In this document: positions 17,801-25,474 of the stretch, piece by piece
Numbering within the stretch: the first letter of the stretch is position 1
How the letters are laid out: each line of letters starts with the position of its first letter
Program-made: the position numbers and the translations under genes
The notes under the pieces: model-generated
The model's database searches: none
The model's input: the letters and a program-made list of their open reading frames with translations, nothing else
Told to the model about the DNA's origin: nothing
Assembly: GCF_900890425.1 (NCBI RefSeq)
Contig: NZ_CAAHFG010000003.1
Coordinates: 806,001-870,000 of the forward strand
Source: Pontiella desulfatans
Lineage (GTDB): Bacteria; Verrucomicrobiota; Kiritimatiellia; Kiritimatiellales; Pontiellaceae
DNA: 64,000 bases
Direction: 5' to 3'

Positions 17801-18236
17801 GAAGACCGGTCCAGAGATTGCAGCACTTGCTGGCCGAACGGTTGCACAGGCCGATGGATCCCTCTGGTTTTATCGGAATCTGGGTAATGCTGAACCGACG
17901 GTGAACGATTGGAATACGGATGGAAACGGCGATGGCTATAGCCATTATCTTGTCTATGCCCTCGGTGGATCACCTCATTGGTTTGAGTCCTCCATGCTTC
18001 CGTATTTAGAATCGGGGCCGGGCCGACTCGACTATTACTATAACCGTCGTCTTGCACTGGATCCGACCGGTTACGTGCCGGAGAGCACAACCAATCTGGT
18101 CGATCCGGCCTGGTTGCCGGTCGCAGGTGCAATTGCGGCCCCTCATCCGGAACTTGATGACTACGAAGTGGTCGTTACCGAAATCTCAACGACGGAGACC
18201 AACCGGTTCATTCGGTTGCGCATTTCAATGGATTAA
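13670..18236 (+). repeat. Segmental duplication block 1, copy A
   Basis: The C-terminal half of the first sulfatase, the short spacer (AGAGGTTTTT) and the whole second sulfatase match 24257-28804 closely in order, spacing and sequence. Many stretches are identical or differ only at silent positions, e.g. around 13770-13850 against 24357-24437. Confidence 0.85.
14886..18236 (+). CDS. Secreted S1 sulfatase with PA14, cadherin-like and LamG domains
   Basis: 1116 residues from ATG 14886, chosen over an in-frame start at 14814 because AGAGG precedes it and a signal peptide (MLRKLTFIFLASVAAVSA) follows directly. The sulfatase domain covers about 19-500 with TDDLGYGDLG metal ligands, CAPSR (Cys74) and SSDNGPH. 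Then come a PA14-like domain (about 518-670, FIKVPADGTWTFYNTSDEG), a cadherin-like/VCBS domain (about 674-765), a LamG/ConA-like domain (about 767-980, LTFDGVDDQVNLSG) and a C-terminal module ending FIRLRISMD. The lectin-like modules suggest attachment to polymeric glycan. It forms a pair with the preceding sulfatase. A near-copy lies at 25475-28804. Confidence 0.93.
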   Translation: MLRKLTFIFLASVAAVSAQPNIIFILTDDLGYGDLGVLYQNTKSGTKKVVTPSLDRMAGEGMILDRHYCPAPVCAPSRGSLLSGQHQGHANVRDRQFDKAIDDNHTLASTLKAAGYYTAIIGKYGLQGSGSSPATWPAYPTKRGFDYFYGYPDHAAGHQHYPANSWPIGNSSAHRSPKKLYENDAEISAQLDKCYTTDLFTARAKKMIVDETTGNPSRPFFLYLAYDTPHAALQLPTVEYPTGKGVGGGLQWNGISNNMINTATGTIDSYVDPLYSGRDWPDTHERIATMVTRIDHCVGDILQTLEDLNIADNTIVVFSSDNGPHKESYISGANYAPTAFQSYGPFEGIKEDCYEGGSRMPTFAWGPSNVVGGVVNHAPSQFHDWMPTFCDYAGITAPARTDGVSLVPTLSGSGTQQVSTVYIEYNPSGSMPTYADFPNHGGTSRKQSQAIYLDGYKGIRNNIGSHAADFRIYDTLTDLAEGTNLAGTTAYFIDLQQRMKDKVLRIRQPNSSASRPYDSELVPPVAAAVENGLEVKTYEGSWSWVPEFEEMVHTGTNAVTGISTAHLSRSTDAGLLYTGFIKVPADGTWTFYNTSDEGIILRIHDSLVNDDDFNHTGAEKSGTIKLKAGLHPFRLYYRTAASAPVLNFKWEGPGTAKAEIPDSALFRPGNLPPGPPVATDDSAVTAGSTSVLINALANDFDDGTPAVLSITEPGHPLAGTAVLESGQIRYTPNAGFFGTDRFPYTISDGQDSTSGTIAVEVYVAPVEPWFPLNESSGRTVAEAGGFVAGTHSGFADSEAAHIVGQYGNALTFDGVDDQVNLSGITLPSGSSARTVSAWVRVSATSGVELQTFFGYGQNNTGQRFSCRLDTATPANQRLRLEVSGGFITGTTTINDGSWHHVAVVVDDFNGDDSVNVNEARLYVDGLLEPISSAGARVINTSASGIPVIGGSSHADNHNFKGDIDEVQIFNSAKTGPEIAALAGRTVAQADGSLWFYRNLGNAEPTVNDWNTDGNGDGYSHYLVYALGGSPHWFESSMLPYLESGPGRLDYYYNRRLALDPTGYVPESTTNLVDPAWLPVAGAIAAPHPELDDYEVVVTEISTTETNRFIRLRISMD

Positions 18237-18570
18237 AAAAAAACGGTTAGTTTGGCTGCGCGACTCTGTATGTGGAGATAAGACGAGTTGCATCTTGTGC
18301 GTAAAAAAATATGCACGCGGGCTCCGCAACGAGCCGTTGTTTGAGAAAATAAATAGGGATAAAAAGGATAATTGCGCTCTCTGTAGCAATTGTTGCCGTT
18401 TCCGCGCAGGCGGCTGTTATCTATGAGAGGCAGTCCTGATTCGCCGTTTGCAGTTCAATGACTAATGCTGACGAAAATCAAACAAAGAGAGGGTCTGCGC
18501 CTTTTTTCGGGCGTTTTTTTACTTAGCGCTTTTGTCAAAATCGCGGGGCATTGCTGGATTGATGGTTACT
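18237..18570. other. Gene-free stretch upstream of the nuclease; contains a signal-peptide relic
   Basis: Bases 18243-18352 are shared with the leader of the second nuclease copy and include a small hairpin (GGCTC-CGCAAC-GAGCC). From about 18363 one frame reads IKRIIALSVAIVAVSAQAAV then IYERQS and stops at 18436. This looks like the signal peptide of a lost exoprotein gene, without a start codon. A weak terminator-like hairpin with seven Ts is at 18498-18520. Confidence 0.5.
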
Positions 18571-20520
18571 ATGAAAACAAAAAAAATGATTATTTTGGCC
18601 GTGCTGGGTGCGCTATCGGCCGGGCCGGCTTTTGGTCAGGCAACGGAACTGAAGGTGATGACTTTCAATATTCTGCAATCGGGTAAGAAATGTGATGAAA
18701 TCGGTAGCACGTCGCCGTTGCTCAACAAGAATCGCTATCAGGACATCGCGAACGTAATCATTGAGTCGGGCGCGGATGTTGTGGGGATAACAGAACCCAA
18801 TACCGCCAATCCTGATCCGATTCTCGGATTTTTGCAGGCGACGAATTCCGATTGGCAGAAGCTCGGTAAGGTGTACGCCAAGTATCCGATCACACCCGAC
18901 CCGCTGAATCCAAACACCGGAGATGATGATTCGTATGCCTATCAGGTGAAAGTCGGGGTGAATCGTTATGTGTATATCCATGTAGCGCACTGGCACCCGA
19001 AACATGAGGGCATCCGCGAAATCCAGGAGCGTATGATTGCGGGCACGGTTCCAAGCGATCTGGAGGTTTTTGAGCAGGAGATTCTGGGCAAGGTCAGTAC
19101 GCAGAGCGCGTATAACCACACGCTCGCCCGCGCGCAGCCGCACATTGATGCGGGGCGTCCGGTTTTTGTGATGGGCGATTTTAATGCGTCATCGCACGAG
19201 GACTGGACCGCGGATTATGTTGCGAACGGGATGGATCGCTGGTGCGGGAATCCGACGAATAATCCGCCGCTTAATTTTGAGATTGAATGGCGCGGCTCCA
19301 GGACGCTGGTTGATGGCGGCCTTTCGGATGCGTACCGCGCTGTCTGGCCCGATCCGGTCACCAAGCCGGGCTTCACGTGGACGCCGCCGTACGCCAACGA
19401 CACGGGCGGACGCCGGCCTTACGATGATTACGCAAGCAATCCAAAATGTAATATGCTCGACCGGATCGACTGGCTGCTGTTTGCGGGTAGTAATGTGGCG
19501 GTTTCTGCGGCGGCGGTGGTCGGCGAAAATCCAGCGAATCCGGAACACGATGGTAAATCAAAAATTGTTCCGGAAATTCAGTATTCCGGTTCGTGGCCGT
19601 CGGACCATCGCGCCGTACTCGGCGTTTTCAGTATTCCGGAAGATACCGGCCCGGCTATTGAACTGACTGAGCCCGTGATTCCGACGCGCCTGTCGACGGA
19701 CTTTATCAGCGATATTGCGCAGATTGAAGGGGATGCCGATCCGGCGACGCTGGGTTCGTGGAGTGCGGATTCGGGCACGTTCGATGCGGGGCAGCTGGTG
19801 TTAAACAGCAACGGAACGTTTACGGTTTCGTTTAATGACGCGCAGTTTGATCGCTGGGCGCATACGGGCGTGCTCGACGGCGACACGGGGTGGACGATTG
19901 AGGCGTGCATTCGTATCGATGATGAGGGTTCGACCGGTGGCGATGTCGGCGTGTTCGATATTCAGTCGCGCTCGTCAGACGGCGGAACGTCGCCGTGGAT
20001 TTATCTGCGCCCGGACGGGATCGGGCATCGTGTGAGCGGTAACGATGCCGGCCTGCTTTATGCGACGAATCTAATGGACGGCGCTTTTCACACGTTTCGC
20101 GTGGCGACGCGGGCGGAGGTCGGGCATATGCTTTGGCTGGACGGAGAGGTGGTGGCGGAGTGGACGGGGAATGATGTCGTGAATAATAAACGCTTTTTCC
20201 TCGGCCGCAACGGCGGCAATACGGTGGATGATGGAACGGTGACGGTTGATTATGTCCGTGTTGATTCGACCGGGTTCTATGCGCCGCCGTTCGTGCCGTA
20301 CATCACCTCGATTGCGCGGGATGGGCAGCACATGGTTCTTCGCTGGCGCGCAAAAATGGGACACCGTTTTAACCTGCAATATACCGACCGCTTGATTGAT
20401 CCGGCATGGAGCAATGCCGTGAGCATCTTGTCCGAAACAAACGGAGTGATTGAGGGGATCGACAGCAACTTCACCGGCTCGGCCCGCTTTTATCGGGTTG
20501 GTTCGATTCCGGAGGAGTGA
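18571..20520 (+). CDS. Secreted endonuclease/exonuclease/phosphatase-family protein with LamG-like domain
   Basis: 649 residues from ATG 18571; an upstream in-frame ATG at 18532 would bury the signal peptide. Signal peptide about 1-22. The EEP fold covers about 24-355: MTFNIL (Asn), VVGITEP (Glu), HVAHWHP, VMGDFNA, DRIDWLLF and SDHRAVLGVF, i.e. all metal and catalytic motifs of the DNase I/phosphatase superfamily. A LamG/ConA-like domain follows (about 385-580) and a C-terminal module ends FYRVGSIPEE. The family covers nucleases, phosphodiesterases and lipid phosphatases, so the substrate here is open; extracellular DNA or a phosphorylated glycan are options. An almost identical copy at 30994 carries a premature stop. 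Confidence 0.88.
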   Translation: MKTKKMIILAVLGALSAGPAFGQATELKVMTFNILQSGKKCDEIGSTSPLLNKNRYQDIANVIIESGADVVGITEPNTANPDPILGFLQATNSDWQKLGKVYAKYPITPDPLNPNTGDDDSYAYQVKVGVNRYVYIHVAHWHPKHEGIREIQERMIAGTVPSDLEVFEQEILGKVSTQSAYNHTLARAQPHIDAGRPVFVMGDFNASSHEDWTADYVANGMDRWCGNPTNNPPLNFEIEWRGSRTLVDGGLSDAYRAVWPDPVTKPGFTWTPPYANDTGGRRPYDDYASNPKCNMLDRIDWLLFAGSNVAVSAAAVVGENPANPEHDGKSKIVPEIQYSGSWPSDHRAVLGVFSIPEDTGPAIELTEPVIPTRLSTDFISDIAQIEGDADPATLGSWSADSGTFDAGQLVLNSNGTFTVSFNDAQFDRWAHTGVLDGDTGWTIEACIRIDDEGSTGGDVGVFDIQSRSSDGGTSPWIYLRPDGIGHRVSGNDAGLLYATNLMDGAFHTFRVATRAEVGHMLWLDGEVVAEWTGNDVVNNKRFFLGRNGGNTVDDGTVTVDYVRVDSTGFYAPPFVPYITSIARDGQHMVLRWRAKMGHRFNLQYTDRLIDPAWSNAVSILSETNGVIEGIDSNFTGSARFYRVGSIPEE

Positions 20521-20568
20521 GAAGGTGGGGCAGGCATCTTGCCTGTTTACCCCGCATCGTTTCCACGG

Positions 20569-20945
20569 GGCGGAGCTTTGTATGCCGATTGGGTGGCTGG
20601 ATATGATATTGCGGGAGAAGAGGGCTTTGCCGAGAATCCCGACCATGTTGCACTCGACAATCTACCGAATATGGACTCGGCGGCGCGCCCGATATTTTTG
20701 ATCACAGCCCGTTGCCGACCTTCGAAAACCTGAACTATATCTATCGTCGCCGAACCGATGCCGTAGCGCGTGGTCTGGCCTATACGTTTGAGGAGAGCAG
20801 CAACCTGCTTTCCAATGATTGGAACTTGGTAACGAATCCACCATCGGGCACCGCCCCGCTCGAAACCGGATTCGAGGCCGTCACCAACCAGGTTCCGACC
20901 ACGGAACCCAACCGCTTTATCCGTCTCAGGCTGTCTATTCAGTAA
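20569..20945 (+). pseudogene. Orphan C-terminal module of a beta-helix-type exoprotein
   Basis: In two frames the sequence reads GALYADWVAGYDIAGEEGFA, then after a one-base loss near 20660 EYGLGGAPDIFDHSPLPTFE, NLNYIYRRRTDAVARG and finally NRFIRLRLSIQ with a stop. This parallels residues ~989-1117 of the protein at 2974-6327. No upstream gene body exists: the nuclease gene stops at 20520 and a GCAGGC palindrome lies between. It is a fragment, probably left by recombination between homologous 3' ends. Confidence 0.75.
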
Positions 20946-21127
20946 CCAGGATTAAGTAGGTTTTAAGTTGTTCATCGCCGTTGCCGCATTCGCCGCGGTG
21001 CGTATTTCTTGTGCGATTTTGCACGATCGTTCTTGTTCCCCTGTATGGTGAAGATAGAGGACTGGTTCCTTATGAGATGACCCGACCTTCGAGCCGATGA
21101 AATAATATTTAAAACAAGGAAACGACG

Positions 21128-22705
21128 ATGATTAGAACTGCGTTGGTAGCCGGTGCGCTGGCCGTGGCAAGCATGGGGCTTGCCGAAAAATATGAGCCGA
21201 ACTGGGACTCTCTGCGCGAGCACCATGTGCCGCAATGGGCGAAGGATGCCAAGTTCGGGGTCTATGCCCACTGGGGACTCTATTCCGTCGTCGGCGGCTG
21301 GGACGTGAATAAAAACTGGGCCAACAGTATCGCCTGCGCCTACCAGGCCATCTACCGCCCGGGGATGACCGACAAGAAGCGCGAGTTCGAGAAGCACGTA
21401 GGCAAGGTGGAGCAAGGCGTCGGCTACATCGATTTGGCAAAGCAGTTCAAGGCCGAAAACTTCGATCCGGCCGCCTGGGCGGATCTGATGAAGCGTTCCG
21501 GCGCGCGTTACGCCGGCATCTGCGCGATCCACCACGACGGCTATGCCATGTGGGACAGCGATGTAATGGATTTCTGCGCGGGCAAGCTGGGCCCGCGCCG
21601 CGACCTGCTCGGCGAAATCATGAAAGAGATCGAAAAGCGCGGCATGAAAACCATGACTTCGTTCCATCATGGGCGCACCTACCGGCAGTTTTCCAGCATT
21701 CGGAAAAATCTGGAAAGCTCGCCGGAACAGGCGAAGGCCGACCTGCTCGACCCAAGCCTGCGGAACTATTACTGGTTCATGGGCGAAGAGGACTATTTCG
21801 CGAAAGCCCGCTACGACATGACCAAGGAGGTGATTGATAAGTATAAGCCCGACGTCCTTTGGTTCGATGGCGGCGGAGGTGGCTATGGCACAGAGCGCAT
21901 ACTCGCGGACTTCTTCAATATGGCCGAAAAAGAAGGCAAAGATGTTTGCGTCCACAACAAAGGTAACTTCGGGAAAAACTTCGGGCTCTATTCCTACGAA
22001 AACGGCTACAAGCGCCCGCTCTTCGTCAACTGGCCGTGGGAAGACGACACCCCGTCGGCCGTGGGCTGGTGCGACTGGCCATGGCAGAAGGGCATGGAAT
22101 ACAAGAAGCCGCGCGATCTTGTTGTTCGGTTGTGCGACCTCGTGGCGCGCAACGGCGGCCTGCTGGTTTCCATGAACCCGCGTCCCGACGGCACGCTCGA
22201 CCAGGGGCAGGTCGACCTGCTCGAAGGCATCGGGAAATGGCTCGGCCAGAACGGCGACGCCATCTACGACACCGTGCCGTGGAAGATCTTCGCGGAAGGC
22301 CACACGGAAATGTTGGAATATTTCCAATATACCGATAAAGGCGCTCCTTCCCGCGGCATTCAGCCGGATCCGAAAAAACTGGATCACACCGATGTCCGCT
22401 TCACCCGCAACGGCGACAAGCTCTACGCCACCGTGCTCGGCGTTCCGCCTTCCGGCACCGCGACGATCAAGTCGCTTTCGACCGCGACGGAAATTTCGAC
22501 CGTCAACAAAATAAAATCCATCAGGCTCCTCGGTTCCGATGCAAAGCTGGAGTGGGAGCGCACGGCCGACGCGCTGGAAATCAAATTGCCGAAGAAAGCG
22601 CCGAACGAGTGGGCGCTGGCCTTCGAGATCCAGGCCGAGGGCGAACTCGACAAGAGCGAACCGCCCTACGACGAAAAGCTGATGACGCTTCCAAAGCAAA
22701 CCTAG
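21128..22705 (+). CDS. GH29 alpha-L-fucosidase-like glycosidase
   Basis: 525 residues with a signal peptide (about 1-19, ending GLA before EKYEPNWDSL) and ribosome site AAGGAA. GH29 features: KFGVYAHWGLYSV near the N-terminus, HHDGYAMW, and VLWFDGGGGG whose Asp247 is the expected retaining nucleophile; the acid/base residue is not fixed in this family and was not assigned. The beta-sandwich domain of the family follows at about 420-525. It removes terminal alpha-L-fucose (some members act on galactose-like analogues), probably outside the cytoplasm. Related in sequence to the GH29 gene at 43675, less so to that at 28904. It sits among sulfatases, consistent with a sulfated fucan target. Confidence 0.93.
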   Translation: MIRTALVAGALAVASMGLAEKYEPNWDSLREHHVPQWAKDAKFGVYAHWGLYSVVGGWDVNKNWANSIACAYQAIYRPGMTDKKREFEKHVGKVEQGVGYIDLAKQFKAENFDPAAWADLMKRSGARYAGICAIHHDGYAMWDSDVMDFCAGKLGPRRDLLGEIMKEIEKRGMKTMTSFHHGRTYRQFSSIRKNLESSPEQAKADLLDPSLRNYYWFMGEEDYFAKARYDMTKEVIDKYKPDVLWFDGGGGGYGTERILADFFNMAEKEGKDVCVHNKGNFGKNFGLYSYENGYKRPLFVNWPWEDDTPSAVGWCDWPWQKGMEYKKPRDLVVRLCDLVARNGGLLVSMNPRPDGTLDQGQVDLLEGIGKWLGQNGDAIYDTVPWKIFAEGHTEMLEYFQYTDKGAPSRGIQPDPKKLDHTDVRFTRNGDKLYATVLGVPPSGTATIKSLSTATEISTVNKIKSIRLLGSDAKLEWERTADALEIKLPKKAPNEWALAFEIQAEGELDKSEPPYDEKLMTLPKQT

Positions 22706-22723
22706 AGTTAAGTGGGAGCTGAA

Positions 22724-24328
22724 ATGAACAAGATATACGGAATTGTATTGTGTGCTTTTTGGGTGGGAGCCGTGCAGTCGGCAACGATCAACTGGGGGAC
22801 GGGCGTCGATGTTGCTACTGTTTCGGATGTAATAACCAGCGATACGCTGGTCGAGGCGTTCAACGCCGGGGCCAGCGGTGTTGCCGACCAGACCGTGAAC
22901 GGAGTGCTTTTTACCGGAACCGGTAGCCTGCTTCCTTCGAATACAGGCGCGGATGGGTTTACGGGAGATACCGGAAACGCGTCGTATAACGTGCTGCTCA
23001 GCAACATCGACTTCGGTGGCGGCATCGATGAAACCATATCCGTCGGTGGTGGAAACCTCGCGGCTGGCGGAAGCTACCTGATCCAGGTTTGGTTTGTGGA
23101 CACCCGCTATATTCGCGATCAGTATTTTGGTGACGGTGATGCCGATCAGTCGAATGATGTTCATTTGAACTGTAAACCGGGGCAGTACGCCATTGGAACC
23201 TTCACAGCCGATGGGACAGGATATCAGGATTTGGAGATCCGCTCTGGAAACAGCAACCACGGCAATGTACACATCACCGCTTACCAGATTCGGACAGCAT
23301 CATCAGTTCCTGAACCAACCCTCTCCACTGCGACGAACCGTGTTTCGGCTCCTTTTGTGGTTAATATCGAATTTTCGGAAGCGATAACCGGGCTGGAGGA
23401 ATCCGATTTCGCGGTGAGTAACGGTGCCGTGGCCGCATCCAGTCTTTCCGGAAGCGGAAATGCCTTTTCCGTGGAAATCACACCTGCAGTCAACGGCAGC
23501 ATCAGAGTTGAGCTGCCCGCCGGCTCCGTCAGCGATACGGATGGGGATAATAATACAAACCCGGCCTCGGATGCGTTAAGCGTATTCTACATTGCTCCGG
23601 GCGGCGATCAGCCTTCGGTAGTACTCTCGACGGCCTCTACGAATGTCATCGGAACTTTTGCTGTGGATGTCGTGTTCGACGAACCCGTAACGGGTCTGAT
23701 ACTGGATGATTTTGTGGTGGAAAACGGGATGGTATCGAACCTGACGGGTTCCGGCTCGGCCTATACCGTGCTGGTCATTCCCGATGTCGAAGATCTTGTG
23801 AGCGTCAGCCTGCCGGAGGGCGTTGTGACAGATCTTGATGGGGACGGTCTTTGGAATACCGCCTCGGAGACACTGGCCGTTACATCCCGGCCAATTGATG
23901 TGCCCTCGGCAACCCTTTATGGAAACTTGAGCACCGATGGTTCCGAGTACAGTCTGTATGTCAGTTTTTCCGAAGCGGTATCCGGCTTGACAGCCGATGA
24001 TTTTATTGTGGTGAACGGGGAGGTTACCTCTATCCGGCAGCAAGGGCGCCGTTATTCCCTGTCCGGTTACTACTATTCCTCCAACGCACAATATTACGCG
24101 GTGAGTATTACCGGTGCCTCGCCCGGTACCGTGGAGGTCACCCTTCCGGCGGGAGCCGTCGTTGATATCGATGGTGACGGCTTGACCAATACAGGTTCCA
24201 ATACGCTGAGTTTTGAATGCACCGGGGACTTCGGCGAGCAATGGGTTGTGGACGGGGGCGATCGCCTTTATGGAAGACCATCGCACGGGAGCCATGTCCG
24301 CGCGGCCGTTTTACCTGCAGCTGCATAA
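22724..24328 (+). CDS. Secreted protein with three Big-type Ig-like repeats, 3' end chimeric
   Basis: ATG 22724 is preceded by GGGAG and followed by a signal peptide (MNKIYGIVLCAFWVGAVQS). Residues about 20-190 form a beta-rich N-terminal domain. Three Big_12-like repeats follow (about 195-295, 300-390, 395-500), each with FSEAITGLEESDFAVSNG-like and LPAGSVSDTDGD-like segments. At about 24257 the DNA switches to the inside of a sulfatase gene that is in another frame, so the last ~24 residues are out-of-frame sulfatase sequence and the protein has lost its own C-terminus. It may still be secreted but is a product of a rearrangement. Confidence 0.75.
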   Translation: MNKIYGIVLCAFWVGAVQSATINWGTGVDVATVSDVITSDTLVEAFNAGASGVADQTVNGVLFTGTGSLLPSNTGADGFTGDTGNASYNVLLSNIDFGGGIDETISVGGGNLAAGGSYLIQVWFVDTRYIRDQYFGDGDADQSNDVHLNCKPGQYAIGTFTADGTGYQDLEIRSGNSNHGNVHITAYQIRTASSVPEPTLSTATNRVSAPFVVNIEFSEAITGLEESDFAVSNGAVAASSLSGSGNAFSVEITPAVNGSIRVELPAGSVSDTDGDNNTNPASDALSVFYIAPGGDQPSVVLSTASTNVIGTFAVDVVFDEPVTGLILDDFVVENGMVSNLTGSGSAYTVLVIPDVEDLVSVSLPEGVVTDLDGDGLWNTASETLAVTSRPIDVPSATLYGNLSTDGSEYSLYVSFSEAVSGLTADDFIVVNGEVTSIRQQGRRYSLSGYYYSSNAQYYAVSITGASPGTVEVTLPAGAVVDIDGDGLTNTGSNTLSFECTGDFGEQWVVDGGDRLYGRPSHGSHVRAAVLPAAA

Positions 24329-25463
24329 CTATGCTGTGCACAGCCCGACCGACAACGTGCAGGCGCGCGCCGACCTGCTGGCAAAATATGCAGGACTGCC
24401 GGATGGCACCTATCACGGGGGTAATTCCTACGCCGCCATTGTGGAAAACATGGACCAGACCATCGGGCGTGTTCTCAATTATATCGATGACCCGAACGGG
24501 GACGGCAACTCGGCGGACTCCATTGCCGCCAATACGCTCGTGATCTTTACCTCCGACAACGGCGGCTATATCGGCCCCACGGACAACGACCCGTTGCGCC
24601 ACCATAAAGGCTCGTTCTACAACGGCGGTCTGCGTGTTCCACTGATTGCCCGCCAGCCGGGCACCATTCCGGCGGGGGTGCAGACTGATACGTTGGTGCA
24701 TTCCGTCGATTTTTATCCGACGCTCATTGAGGCCGCCGGGCTGGCCATGCCGGGGGGAATCACGTTTGACGGGACTTCGTTTGTTTCGCACATGCAGAAT
24801 CCGGGGGCGAATGCGCGTGACCGCGAACCGATCTTCTACCATTTCCCCGGCTACCTCGATCAGCGCGCCCGGCCGTGCGATGTCATTATCAAGCGGGTGG
24901 ACGGCGTGGACTACAAGCTGATCTATACCTACGACCCGGACTATACCGGCAACCCCTCCGACACCGAAGATGTGGAGGAGGGACTCGAAGCGCTGGCCAA
25001 TCCATGGGAACTCTACCGCTATTCCGATGATCTTTCGGAAACGAACGATCTGCTGAACAGCTCCTATTCAAACTGGCTGCTCTACGGCGACACCGCCAAC
25101 ACCATGGCCGGTGAACTTTTTGCATGGCTCGATCAGGGGGGAACGGACTGGAACGCCAAGAAGCTGAAGGATCGCGATACCAACCTCGAGATCGACTATC
25201 CCGACGACAGCTCGCTGCCGACCGTGGTGCCGGCTCCCGGTGAGGAGTTCAAGATGACCGATTTCGACGTCGATGCCGGCGCAGGGGAAACCGCGATCAC
25301 CTTCAACTCGGAAGCCGGGTTCAGTTATCGGATCCAGGCCTCCACCAATCTCGTGGCCTGGGAAACGCTGCAAACGGTTTCGGCGGACGCGGCGGAAACC
25401 ATCGAGGTGGTGGTGGCCGAAACTGATGATCAACGCTTCTTCCGCATCGTGCTTTTTGAATAG
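24257..25463 (+). pseudogene. C-terminal half of an S1 sulfatase, 5' truncated
   Basis: From about 24257 the frame reads AIAFMEDHRTGAMSARPFYL and continues collinear with residues ~647-1046 of the sulfatase at 11735, ending FFRIVLFE. The N-terminal module, the metal-binding DD and the CxPxR formylglycine motif are all absent, so it cannot be a working sulfatase. An open frame starts at 24213 but those first 15 codons are Big-protein sequence in the wrong frame. It is followed after 11 bases by the intact partner at 25475. Confidence 0.85.
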
Positions 25464-25474
25464 AGGTTTTTCCC

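Larger units (their letters stand above)
18199..20945 (+). repeat. Segmental duplication block 2, copy A
   Basis: The last codons of the sulfatase, about 110 bases after its stop (AACGGTTAGTTTGGCTGCGC onward), the nuclease gene and the orphan C-terminal fragment recur at 30836-33284. Copy A has about 220 extra bases between the shared leader and the nuclease ATG (roughly 18353-18570). Confidence 0.85.

Noticed and set aside
20972-23272. 766-codon open frame on the - strand
   Set aside because: It is antisense to the GH29 at 21128-22705 and the start of the Big-repeat gene, has no recognisable domain, and is a by-product of GC-biased codon use.
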